The notes beneath the pieces are model-generated. The model ran no database searches. It saw only the letters and a program-made list of their open reading frames with translations, and was not told the DNA's origin. The position numbers and the translations under genes were made by a program. Positions 8,809 to 16,312 of a DNA stretch of 64,000 nucleotides are shown one piece after another. The DNA is from Geoglobus acetivorans (GTDB lineage Archaea; Halobacteriota; Archaeoglobi; Archaeoglobales; Archaeoglobaceae): assembly GCF_039641995.1 (NCBI RefSeq), contig NZ_CP087714.1:1802328-1866327 (forward strand). The letters run 5' to 3'. How positions within the stretch are numbered: position 1 is the first letter of the stretch; the number at the start of each line of letters is the position of its first letter.

Positions 8809-10145
8809 CGCCTTACAATCCGAATATCGAGATCTGACTTTCCATTTATGGAGTGCGTTGAACAGGCTATGCACGGGTCAAATGTTCTGACTATCTTCTC
8901 TATGCTTTCTGCCAGCCCCTTTCCAGCTCTTCTTCCCCTGAAATGCTGGTTCAGGATAACGTTGAGAGAATTGATGTTGAACTGAGTTGGTGTGATTATG
9001 TTCACTCTTCTTATGAATCCTCTGGCATCTGTTGTGTAGTGGTGTATCAGCGTACCTCTGGGGGCTTCAACGGCACCAATGCCCTCTCTCCGGATTCTGT
9101 AGTCTCTGTTCACGATCTCTCCAGAAAGGTCGATGTTCTCAGTTATGTCCTTCATTGCCTCCGCACAGTAAACAATTTCAAGGGCCCTCAGCAGGTATGC
9201 CTTTTCCGGGAGTAGGGTGTTAAGGTCAATTTCTCCCTCGATCTGAGAATATAATTCTGAGCTGTGGTCGTATTCATGAAATCCGGCAGAAAATCTGCCG
9301 AGAACGCCTGTTATCACATCAACCCTGTCCCCTCTGTAAATCAGATATGCATCTTTCGAGTAGGAATACTCTCTTTCGTCCTCCGCCACGACATCCTCAT
9401 AGTTTGACGGCTCGACTCTGAACACTTCCTTTTTCGAGCTGTTTAAAACACAGATATCTCCCCCGTAAAAGTCAGTTTTTTCCCCGCAAAGAGTCATGAA
9501 GTGCATGTGTTTGCTCGGAAATTGCTCAAAACTGCCAGCATGTTCAAGCAAATCGGAGAATAATTCATACAGCTCTATACCGAGCGTTAAAAGATCCGTG
9601 GAGTATCTGCTCAGGACATCCAGTTCGTGTTTATCCGGTTTTTTCGCCCACCCTCCCGGTACAGCAGCCACAGGGTGGAGAAATCTCCCTGCAAGGATCT
9701 CGATTATTTTCACGGCACTGCTCCTCTTGTTCAGAAGGCCTTTGATTTTTCTCGTTCCCACTTTTCTGAAGGAAGCAAACACATCCCCTTCGTTAACGAG
9801 GTCCGGAAGGGCGAGCAGCAGTAGTGATGCGGCGTGATCCTCTATTATATTTGCATACAGCACCACCTGTCTTATTTTTTCAGCAAGCTCGGGAGGAGAA
9901 ACCCCGTAAATGCTGTCCACGGCCTTCAGTGATGCAATGAAATGAACTGCCCGGCATATTCCGCATATTGTTGATGAAATCCTCGGGGCATCTTCTGCAG
10001 GAAGTCCGGTGAGAATTTTCTCGTATCCCCTGAATTCAGTTGACTGAAAGAAAATTTTCTCGATCCTGCTGGATCGATCAGCGAAAACGGTAATCCTGGC
10101 ATGACCCTCAATTCGGGAAACGGGGTTTATCCGGATTGTTTTCAT
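8805..10145 (-). CDS. mvhA: F420-non-reducing hydrogenase large subunit, MvhA type
   Basis: This is the NiFe catalytic subunit of a cytoplasmic group 3 hydrogenase. NiFe ligands are in SSTICGICRAVH near residue 62 and FDPCIACSTH near the C-terminus, followed by a 15-residue tail that the co-encoded protease would remove. The 446 residues fit MvhA and not the longer group 1 subunits. In the family it oxidises H2 and sends electrons through MvhG and MvhD to HdrA. Its start overlaps the mvhG stop (ATGA). Confidence 0.94.
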   Translation of the reverse strand: MKTIRINPVSRIEGHARITVFADRSSRIEKIFFQSTEFRGYEKILTGLPAEDAPRISSTICGICRAVHFIASLKAVDSIYGVSPPELAEKIRQVVLYANIIEDHAASLLLLALPDLVNEGDVFASFRKVGTRKIKGLLNKRSSAVKIIEILAGRFLHPVAAVPGGWAKKPDKHELDVLSRYSTDLLTLGIELYELFSDLLEHAGSFEQFPSKHMHFMTLCGEKTDFYGGDICVLNSSKKEVFRVEPSNYEDVVAEDEREYSYSKDAYLIYRGDRVDVITGVLGRFSAGFHEYDHSSELYSQIEGEIDLNTLLPEKAYLLRALEIVYCAEAMKDITENIDLSGEIVNRDYRIRREGIGAVEAPRGTLIHHYTTDARGFIRRVNIITPTQFNINSLNVILNQHFRGRRAGKGLAESIEKIVRTFDPCIACSTHSINGKSDLDIRIVRR

Positions 10146-11041
10146 GGTTCACCACCTTTCAGCAGCGATCGCCTGTAGATGTAGAAAATTTTGCCAAACT
10201 CACGGTATTCAGAAAGGAGTGCTTCAGCAGCCTCGTCCGTCAGCACGATGGACAGGACATCAATCATTTTTCCTCCCGCATCCTCTACATCTGGGAGAGG
10301 TCCGTAGCAACCCCTGCACGGCACGTCTATTTTCAAACAGTCTGCTCCGCAGTCGCCGATGGTGATGAATCCGGAGCACAGCACCCCCTCATAGAGCAGG
10401 CATGCATTCTCCTCACTTTCTGAAACAACCCTTTCGACATCGCTTGCAGAAGCCTGTGTTTCACCACTGTTCACAGGAGATCTGGGACAGAAAGAACACA
10501 CCGATTTTCCAGAAATTATCCACTTTTCTTTCAGATTTTTCAGATTGCTGAAAAGGTCCACAATGACCTCAGGCTTTGGTGGGCATCCCGGAAGATAGTG
10601 ATCCACCCCCACAACCTCATCAAGCGGCTTCTGAATCTCCATCTCCGGAAGCTTCAGAATGTACTTCCCATCATGCACAACCTGCTTTTCCGGTCGGGTT
10701 TTGCTGAAAACCTCTCCCGTAATCTCATCCACGGTGTGGAATGCTGCCAGAGCAGGGACTCCACCAAACACCGCACAGGTTCCAAGCGCAATGATTTTCT
10801 TGCTCTTCTTTCTCAGTTTGGTCACAATGTCCTTCACTTCCCCGGTTCCCACACCTCCTTCTATTATCGTCACATCGATGTGGCCATCAGGTATGCTGTC
10901 AAGCTCATCGTACCTTGACGATGTGAACATGGGGACGCTCCAGACAATCTCGAAGCTCTCAAACCCGTCAAAAATCCTGTGCAGTGAGTCAACCACAGCC
11001 ATCTCGCATCCCATGCACCCTGATGCAAGGTAAAAAGCCAC
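10142..11041 (-). CDS. mvhG: F420-non-reducing hydrogenase small subunit, MvhG type
   Basis: This iron-sulfur small subunit relays electrons from MvhA to MvhD. YLASGCMGCEMAVVD gives the proximal-cluster cysteines, ALGTCAVFGG the third, DHYLPGCPPKPEVI the fourth, and later cysteine groups (CSFCPRSP, CGADCLKIDVPCRGC) bind further clusters. There is no Tat signal, which fits a cytoplasmic enzyme. The frame is open to 11140, but I start at the GTG at 11041 because GGAGGTGA, part of the mvhD stop region, lies ten bases before it and the family begins here. Confidence 0.92.
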   Translation of the reverse strand: MAFYLASGCMGCEMAVVDSLHRIFDGFESFEIVWSVPMFTSSRYDELDSIPDGHIDVTIIEGGVGTGEVKDIVTKLRKKSKKIIALGTCAVFGGVPALAAFHTVDEITGEVFSKTRPEKQVVHDGKYILKLPEMEIQKPLDEVVGVDHYLPGCPPKPEVIVDLFSNLKNLKEKWIISGKSVCSFCPRSPVNSGETQASASDVERVVSESEENACLLYEGVLCSGFITIGDCGADCLKIDVPCRGCYGPLPDVEDAGGKMIDVLSIVLTDEAAEALLSEYREFGKIFYIYRRSLLKGGEP

Positions 11042-11051
11042 TCTGATGGTT

Positions 11052-11438
11052 TCACCTCCTCGTGAGTCCCTCAATTCTTCTGTGAAACTCAGCTGCGAAA
11101 TCAGCGAATTTGACGGCATCCGTTGAGGAGATTTCAACAAATTCCAGCCTCGCGGGTTCTATGTTGAGGCTGTGCAGCAATTTTTTGAGCAGTTTAACCC
11201 TCCTCTTTGCTATTGAGTTACCACTGATGTAATGACACTCGTTTTCAGGGCACCCCGCAATAAAAACGCCGTCAAATCCCAGCCTGAATGCCTTCATTAC
11301 TGTTTCCGCATCAACTCTTCCTGAACAGGGAACCCGGATTATTTTTATGGACTCAGGATACTTCAGCTTGAGTCTTCCGGCAAGGTCTATTGCTCGGTAA
11401 GCGCACCATTTGCATGCAAATCCGACTATTTCAGTCAT
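11052..11438 (-). CDS. mvhD: Hydrogenase iron-sulfur subunit MvhD
   Basis: This 128-residue [2Fe-2S] protein connects the MvhAG hydrogenase to HdrA. The conserved cysteines are visible in FACKWCAYRA, VPCSGRVD and AGCPENECHY. It is transcribed between hdrB and mvhG, with a 4-base overlap to hdrB (ATGA) and its own stop lying inside the ribosome binding site of mvhG. Length and motifs are standard. Confidence 0.93.
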   Translation of the reverse strand: MTEIVGFACKWCAYRAIDLAGRLKLKYPESIKIIRVPCSGRVDAETVMKAFRLGFDGVFIAGCPENECHYISGNSIAKRRVKLLKKLLHSLNIEPARLEFVEISSTDAVKFADFAAEFHRRIEGLTRR

Positions 11439-12235
11439 GTCCTTTCACCCGGTCCCATGGCCAGCCACACCAGTTCAGATATGTGGTAGACGTCGTACCT
11501 TTTCGAAATCTTTCCCCTGCCCAGAAGAGACTCTTGGGCGGTTTTAATCTGATCGTAACAGTGGGGACATGCCGCAACGATTGCTTGGACATCAGTTTCG
11601 GCATCAAGGCTCTCAATCAGTCTTTCCGTGAATTCAGCAGATGATTCAGGACTCAAAAGCCTTATAGAGCCTTTACCACAGTAATAGTCCTCTCTGCTGT
11701 ACTTCTCTGTAGATACTCCGATCTTGTTCAGAATCCTTTTTATTTTTTCGAGGTATTCGCTACTTTTTTCAGTGTACAGCAAATGGCATCCTGTGTGTAT
11801 TCCGGCTTTAAGCCCGAGCTTTGCGGTCTTCGGGTTTTTCTTGACTATTTCGTCATAATAAACGTCAGTGATGTGAAGCACCCTGATCTTTCCCCGATAA
11901 ATCCTCCCGATTTTTGCCAGCTTTGAGTTCACGTCCAAAAACAACTTCTCATCTTCAAGCCTTGAAATCGCATATTTGAAGACGGAAAAGCACTCACTGC
12001 ATGGTGTGAGGATGTCCAGGTTCTGCTCCTCCACAATGGACAGATTTCTGGCGGTTATTGCGAGGGACGTTGTGGAATCAAAGGACATTACTGAATCGTA
12101 TCCCGGACAGCAGGAGAGACCTCCAACATCAACCACATCGACGCTGAGATACCTCAGCGTATCTCTGATTTTTCTTTCAAGCTCCGGCATCTCGAACGCT
12201 ACTTTGCATCCGGGAAAGAAAGCATAGCCCGTCAT
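11435..12235 (-). CDS. hdrB: Heterodisulfide reductase subunit B (HdrB-like) with an altered second CCG motif
   Basis: HdrB carries two non-cubane [4Fe-4S] clusters where a disulfide such as CoM-S-S-CoB is reduced in methanogens. The first CCG motif is complete: Cys10, Cys42-Cys43, Cys79 and Cys82. In the second, Cys150, Cys186, Cys223 and Cys226 are present, but the residue before Cys186 is Tyr185 (DYYCGKGS) where the family has a Cys-Cys pair. The codon is TAC on the coding strand, so this is not an alignment slip. The subunit probably acts on a disulfide other than the methanogenic one. Start overlaps hdrC by four bases. Confidence 0.9.
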   Translation of the reverse strand: MTGYAFFPGCKVAFEMPELERKIRDTLRYLSVDVVDVGGLSCCPGYDSVMSFDSTTSLAITARNLSIVEEQNLDILTPCSECFSVFKYAISRLEDEKLFLDVNSKLAKIGRIYRGKIRVLHITDVYYDEIVKKNPKTAKLGLKAGIHTGCHLLYTEKSSEYLEKIKRILNKIGVSTEKYSREDYYCGKGSIRLLSPESSAEFTERLIESLDAETDVQAIVAACPHCYDQIKTAQESLLGRGKISKRYDVYHISELVWLAMGPGERT

Positions 12236-12723
12236 ATTATTCCAAGAATCCTCAATCTGCTATCTTCCATCAGCATTCTTATTTCGTCCAGTTCCTCCTT
12301 GCCGAGTTTTATATCTGGCAGGTTCAGTTCTCTCCTTTTGCTGTTATCAGGTTCTATCACGAATCCATACTGATAGATGCTCCTCACTATGTCCTCGAAA
12401 ATCCTCGGATGCCTGAACTGCTTTGACTGGTATCTTCTGAGTGCGAAATAGATGGAATGGGGATTAACATTCCTCGGGCATACATGGACACACCTCTGAC
12501 AGGAGATGCATATCCAGGGAGACCTGTGTTCGAGAACTTCTCTTTCCAGCTCGAGTATTATCAGCTTGAACAACCTCTTATTCGGAAACTCGAATCCCGA
12601 AATTGCCACAGGACAGATGCTCATGCAGGCACCGCACTGTATGCAGCCCGTTATGTATCCACCGTCATTTTCAATCTCCTCCTTGAGGCCTGGATTTTTC
12701 ATATCCAGGTTGAGAGTTCTCAT
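12232..12723 (-). CDS. hdrC: Heterodisulfide reductase subunit C (HdrC)
   Basis: This small two-cluster ferredoxin-like subunit passes electrons from HdrA to HdrB. Two [4Fe-4S] motifs are clear: CIQCGACMSICPVA (about residues 27-40) and CISCQRCVHVCPRN (about 72-85). The second half is helical. It overlaps hdrA upstream and hdrB downstream by four bases each, so the three Hdr subunits are made from a tightly coupled message in the order A, C, B. Confidence 0.93.
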   Translation of the reverse strand: MRTLNLDMKNPGLKEEIENDGGYITGCIQCGACMSICPVAISGFEFPNKRLFKLIILELEREVLEHRSPWICISCQRCVHVCPRNVNPHSIYFALRRYQSKQFRHPRIFEDIVRSIYQYGFVIEPDNSKRRELNLPDIKLGKEELDEIRMLMEDSRLRILGII

Positions 12724-14675
12724 GCTTTCAACCCCTCAAGTTCCTTTTCAATTGCCTTGCCGTGAGTTGCCATATCCACTGCCTTCACCGGACATACTGA
12801 GTAGCAGATCCCGCAGTTTCTGCAGGAAATCGGATTGATCTCCGGAATGTCGTTCTCTGCGGTTATTGCCCTGAACGGGCAGGAAATGATGCACATACCA
12901 CAGCCAGTACACTTTTCCACATCAATGAATGTCTCGATGTTTATCTCTCGCTCTCCCTTGCCGAGAAAACTGGAGACGGAGAGGGCTGCAGATTTGGCCT
13001 GAAGGACCGTCTCGGTAACATCCTTCGGTCCCTGAACACACCCAGCCAGATATATTCCGTCTATTGATGTCTCGAATGTCTGCAGCTTGGGGTGTTTTTC
13101 CTTCACAAACCCAGAGGAGTCGATATCCAGTTTCATTTTTCTTGCAACATCCCTTTCGGATTCGCGAAGCTCAACAGCCGTTGCAAGAACGACCATATCT
13201 GCGGTGTATTCCACAGGGTCTCCTGTGTCTGAATCGAATCCGAGTATTCTTAGCTTCCCGTTGTTCAGAGGTTCCACATTACCAACTCTGCCCCTGAGAA
13301 TTTTTATTCCGAGCTTGCGTGCGAGCGTGTAGTATTCCTCAAGGTCCCTTCCGGGAGCCCTTATATCAATGTAGTGTATGAACACATCAATTTCGGGATT
13401 TCTTTCCTTTATCAGCCTTGCCTGCTTGAGCATGTACATGCAGCATACCTTTGAGCAGTAGGTGTGGTACCTTTCATCCCTGCTTCCAACACACGAAATG
13501 AATGAGATCGCTTCGGGCTTTCTGAGGGTTTCAGGAACGAGGAGTTCCCCACCTGTGGGGCCAGTCGGGGACAGGATTCTCTCCATCTGTATCCCCGTGA
13601 CAACGTTTGGGAGGTGGGAGGGAAACTCCGGGAATGAATTCTTGCTCATGACCTCATAACCCATTGCGAGCAGTATGGAACCTGCCCTGATTTCGAAAAT
13701 CTCCCCTTCGGGATTCCAGTTTTTACTCCTGTCTATTGCTCCAGTGGGACATGCCTTCTCGCATGGTGTCTGATACTCCTTGCCACTCCTGAGCATCCTT
13801 CTGGTGCCTATCTTTTTCTTGCCGCAGTTAACACAGGCTTCTGGATCGTGAACGGCCTTTTTTGGATATGCAAATGGAGAATAGATGTACATGGCCTTTC
13901 TGAAAGTCAGACCGTCGTCAAATTCGCTGGGAACCTTTGCCCTGTCCGGGCATGCGTCGATGCATTTCCCGCAGCCTGTGCATTTTTCCCAGTCCACATA
14001 AGTCTGCTTTCTTCTCAGTCTGAGCCTGAAATTGCCGGGGTATCCGCTAACCTCTTCAACCTCGGTGTAAACATGAATCTGAATGTTTTCCGCTGCCGAC
14101 ACCTCAGAGATCAGGGATGAGATGACACATGACGCACAGTCGTTGAGAGGATATATCTTATCAAATTTCAGGAGTTTTCCTCCTATGGATGGAGACTTTT
14201 CGATTATGTACACCCTGTATCCCAGTTTGGCGAGCTCGATAGATGCTGTGATTCCCGCAATTCCTCCACCGATAACCGCTACACTCTCCTCCATCTTGGT
14301 TTTCACTGTTTTCGGTTTTTTTATGTAAGGTAGCTTGTTTATGCCCGCTCTGATAAGGTCTTCCGCCTTTTTTGTGGCATGTTTTCTGTCTGCGTGTGGC
14401 CATGAACACTGTTCTCTCAGGTTGATGATCACAAAGGGCTTTCTGATGAAACTGGAAAAGTAATTCTCATGGTTTTCGGATGAGCAGGCCGCAATAACAA
14501 ATCCGTCAACCTCATCCTGGAAGTTTAATATAAGCTGTTTTGCATCCTGAGAGCACAGAAAAAGGTGGTCTCTCACAAGATATCCCTCAGATTCGAGAAC
14601 GGATTTGAGGTGTTCGACATTGACACGTTCAGAAATGTTTGTGCCGCAGTGGCAGATAAAGATGCCTTTTTTCAT
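12720..14675 (-). CDS. hdrA: Heterodisulfide reductase subunit A (HdrA), flavin subunit
   Basis: HdrA is the FAD protein where electron bifurcation occurs in the Mvh/Hdr complex. The N-terminal region carries ICHCGTNIS, the FAD-binding VAVIGGGIAGITAS lies at residues 132-145, CTGCGKCIDACP gives a first ferredoxin cluster, and the C-terminus holds two more (CTGCGMCIISCP and CRNCGICYSVCP). The 651-residue length is normal for single-copy HdrA. It is the first gene of an eight-gene operon. Electrons from H2 would be split between ferredoxin and a disulfide handled by HdrB. Confidence 0.95.
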   Translation of the reverse strand: MKKGIFICHCGTNISERVNVEHLKSVLESEGYLVRDHLFLCSQDAKQLILNFQDEVDGFVIAACSSENHENYFSSFIRKPFVIINLREQCSWPHADRKHATKKAEDLIRAGINKLPYIKKPKTVKTKMEESVAVIGGGIAGITASIELAKLGYRVYIIEKSPSIGGKLLKFDKIYPLNDCASCVISSLISEVSAAENIQIHVYTEVEEVSGYPGNFRLRLRRKQTYVDWEKCTGCGKCIDACPDRAKVPSEFDDGLTFRKAMYIYSPFAYPKKAVHDPEACVNCGKKKIGTRRMLRSGKEYQTPCEKACPTGAIDRSKNWNPEGEIFEIRAGSILLAMGYEVMSKNSFPEFPSHLPNVVTGIQMERILSPTGPTGGELLVPETLRKPEAISFISCVGSRDERYHTYCSKVCCMYMLKQARLIKERNPEIDVFIHYIDIRAPGRDLEEYYTLARKLGIKILRGRVGNVEPLNNGKLRILGFDSDTGDPVEYTADMVVLATAVELRESERDVARKMKLDIDSSGFVKEKHPKLQTFETSIDGIYLAGCVQGPKDVTETVLQAKSAALSVSSFLGKGEREINIETFIDVEKCTGCGMCIISCPFRAITAENDIPEINPISCRNCGICYSVCPVKAVDMATHGKAIEKELEGLKA

Positions 14676-14697
14676 TAAGCATGTATTTGAAGAAATG

Positions 14698-14712
14698 CAG
14701 ATTTAAAATTAT
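14698..14712 (-). promoter_or_regulatory. Probable promoter of the hdr-mvh operon
   Basis: On the minus strand AATAATTTTAAATC lies about 28 bases before the hdrA ATG. That places transcription start within a few bases of the ATG, giving a leaderless or nearly leaderless message. No ribosome binding site is visible before hdrA, in contrast to the downstream genes. Confidence 0.5.
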
Positions 14713-14727
14713 TGATGAAATCATGTA

Positions 14728-15387
14728 TCAGATTTTTCTACCCTTCACCTTCGTTATATCGAACTGGGCTTTCTCGGATGCGTGCATGACTGCAAGCGTT
14801 CCCGCCATTACCGGGTCCGTCACAACAATGTCGCTCACTTTTGGCACAGAACCGAACATGTTGAGACTGATCACAGGGATTCCCGTTTTTCTCAGCTTCT
14901 TTACCTCGTCCGCAATCCTTCCGCCCATGAGTCCTCCGGCAAGCACAAGCACCTCTGCCCTATGGAGCCTTGAAACAGCCCTGACCGCATCGACAAGCTC
15001 ATCCTCGCCAACGAGAGGCATCGTATCAACGCTGATCCGCTCACCCCTCAGGTTGTGTCTGTCAGCCTCGGTAACCGCACCGAGGGCTACCTGAGAAACC
15101 AGTGCTCCCCCACCAAAAATCAGAATCCTTTTGCCAAATACCTTTTCAAAGGGTTTCTCCTCGGTAACCTCAACTGTTGTGGGAAATTCCCGGATTTCGT
15201 TAATTATCCTGTCAAAATCCCCTCCTTCAATTTCGAGGTAGATCATAGCCTTGTTTCTGTACTCTCCGTATTCTATGATGAAGCTCTGGGCATAGGTGAT
15301 GTTTCCTCCATGCTCGGCTACCTTGGCAGTAACATCCCTAAGCACACCAACCCTGTTTTCCGCAATAATCTGCAATCCCCTGATCAT
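14728..15387 (-). CDS. ACT domain protein with DUF5612-type C-terminal domain
   Basis: Residues 1-75 form an ACT ligand-binding domain (LQIIAENRVGVLRDVTAKVAEHGGNIT). The rest (from FGKRILIFGGGALVSQVALG to AGTLAVMHASEKAQFDI) resembles the DUF5612 domain found in archaea, with a glycine-rich loop and LAGGLMGGRIADEVKKLR. Such proteins probably sense a small metabolite, but no reaction is known to me. It directly follows the Lrp-type sensor gene with one base between them, so the two are likely co-transcribed and may respond to the same ligand. Confidence 0.75.
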   Translation of the reverse strand: MIRGLQIIAENRVGVLRDVTAKVAEHGGNITYAQSFIIEYGEYRNKAMIYLEIEGGDFDRIINEIREFPTTVEVTEEKPFEKVFGKRILIFGGGALVSQVALGAVTEADRHNLRGERISVDTMPLVGEDELVDAVRAVSRLHRAEVLVLAGGLMGGRIADEVKKLRKTGIPVISLNMFGSVPKVSDIVVTDPVMAGTLAVMHASEKAQFDITKVKGRKI

Positions 15388-15388
15388 A

Positions 15389-15622
15389 TCAGAACTTCGC
15401 TCCGGTCAGTGTTTTTGTCTCTATAACACCCTCTATCGACCTTATGTTGTTCACAACAACCTCGCTGAGTTCCTCAAAGTCCTTAACATTGATTTTTGCA
15501 ATCAGGTCGTATTCTCCGAAAAGAGGGTATATCTCCTCGACTTCCTGGAGTTTCAGGAGTCTGTCATAGACTTTTCTCTCCTTTCTCGGCATCACCTTTA
15601 TCAGGACAAAGCCAATAGCCAT
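15389..15622 (-). CDS. Stand-alone Lrp/AsnC ligand-binding (RAM) domain protein
   Basis: The 77-residue product consists of only the C-terminal RAM domain of Lrp/AsnC regulators: a first strand IGFVLIKV, then LQEVEEIYPLFGEYDLIAKINVKDFEEL and VVNNIRSIEGVIETKTL. No helix-turn-helix precedes it. The start is the ATG at 15622. The open frame extends to 15790, but that part lies inside the PrsW gene. Stand-alone RAM proteins in archaea bind amino acids and may modulate full-length Lrp partners. Confidence 0.8.
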   Translation of the reverse strand: MAIGFVLIKVMPRKERKVYDRLLKLQEVEEIYPLFGEYDLIAKINVKDFEELSEVVVNNIRSIEGVIETKTLTGAKF

Positions 15623-15648
15623 AATTAAAATAAGGTCTGAGAAACATA

Positions 15649-16287
15649 TTAAATCTTTCGCAGGAGGTAATATTCGATTTTTTCGATATCTTCTTTCATT
15701 CCAAGCTTTATGAGACTGTAAAGAACAAAGGCGTTCGTTATCAGCATCGGGATAACCCACAATCCGTTGAGGGCTGAGAAATTCCACCACAGGTGGAAAA
15801 AGCTTCCGGTGATCAGATAGGGGAGAACACTTGAGGTTTTCCCTTCAGCCTTGAGTCCAAGCCCCACTCCGGTTATTGCGGTGAATGTTGAATGTGCAAC
15901 CGGTGTGAGAAAAGCCCTTGTGAGAGCGACGTCCTGCCCAAAGGACAGCCCGTACATGAGGTTTTCGAATGATGCAAAACCAAGTCCTGCCGCCACACCG
16001 TATACAACACCATCCATGACTCCATCCATCTGCTTTTTCCAGTACGGGATGAGCAATGCGAGAAACTTCGTGAATTCCTCGATAAACGGTGCGAGGTAGA
16101 ATGTGAGGATAGCGGGAGTAATCTGTTCCAGCAGAAGAGCGAGTGTCGTTGAGACTGTTGAGGATGCCAGGAAAACTGCCACCACATATCTTTTTGGCTC
16201 CGACTCTATCCTATCCTTGCTGTAAACGTACCACAGGAGGAACAGAGCGGGTGCGTAAGACAGGATGGCTATCGTGGTGATGTCCAT
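15649..16287 (-). CDS. PrsW-family intramembrane metalloprotease
   Basis: The 212-residue polytopic protein shows the PrsW signature blocks: APFIEEFTKFLAL with the EE pair, GFASFENLMY, AHSTFTAITG and HLWWN. PrsW in Bacillus cleaves an anti-sigma factor, and archaeal members have unknown substrates. Around six or seven hydrophobic segments are present and the C-terminus is charged. The neighbours (Lrp-type sensor downstream, DUF460 upstream) do not point to a substrate. Confidence 0.82.
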   Translation of the reverse strand: MDITTIAILSYAPALFLLWYVYSKDRIESEPKRYVVAVFLASSTVSTTLALLLEQITPAILTFYLAPFIEEFTKFLALLIPYWKKQMDGVMDGVVYGVAAGLGFASFENLMYGLSFGQDVALTRAFLTPVAHSTFTAITGVGLGLKAEGKTSSVLPYLITGSFFHLWWNFSALNGLWVIPMLITNAFVLYSLIKLGMKEDIEKIEYYLLRKI

Positions 16288-16312
16288 TGGCGTGGATTTA
16301 TATTTGGCAATA

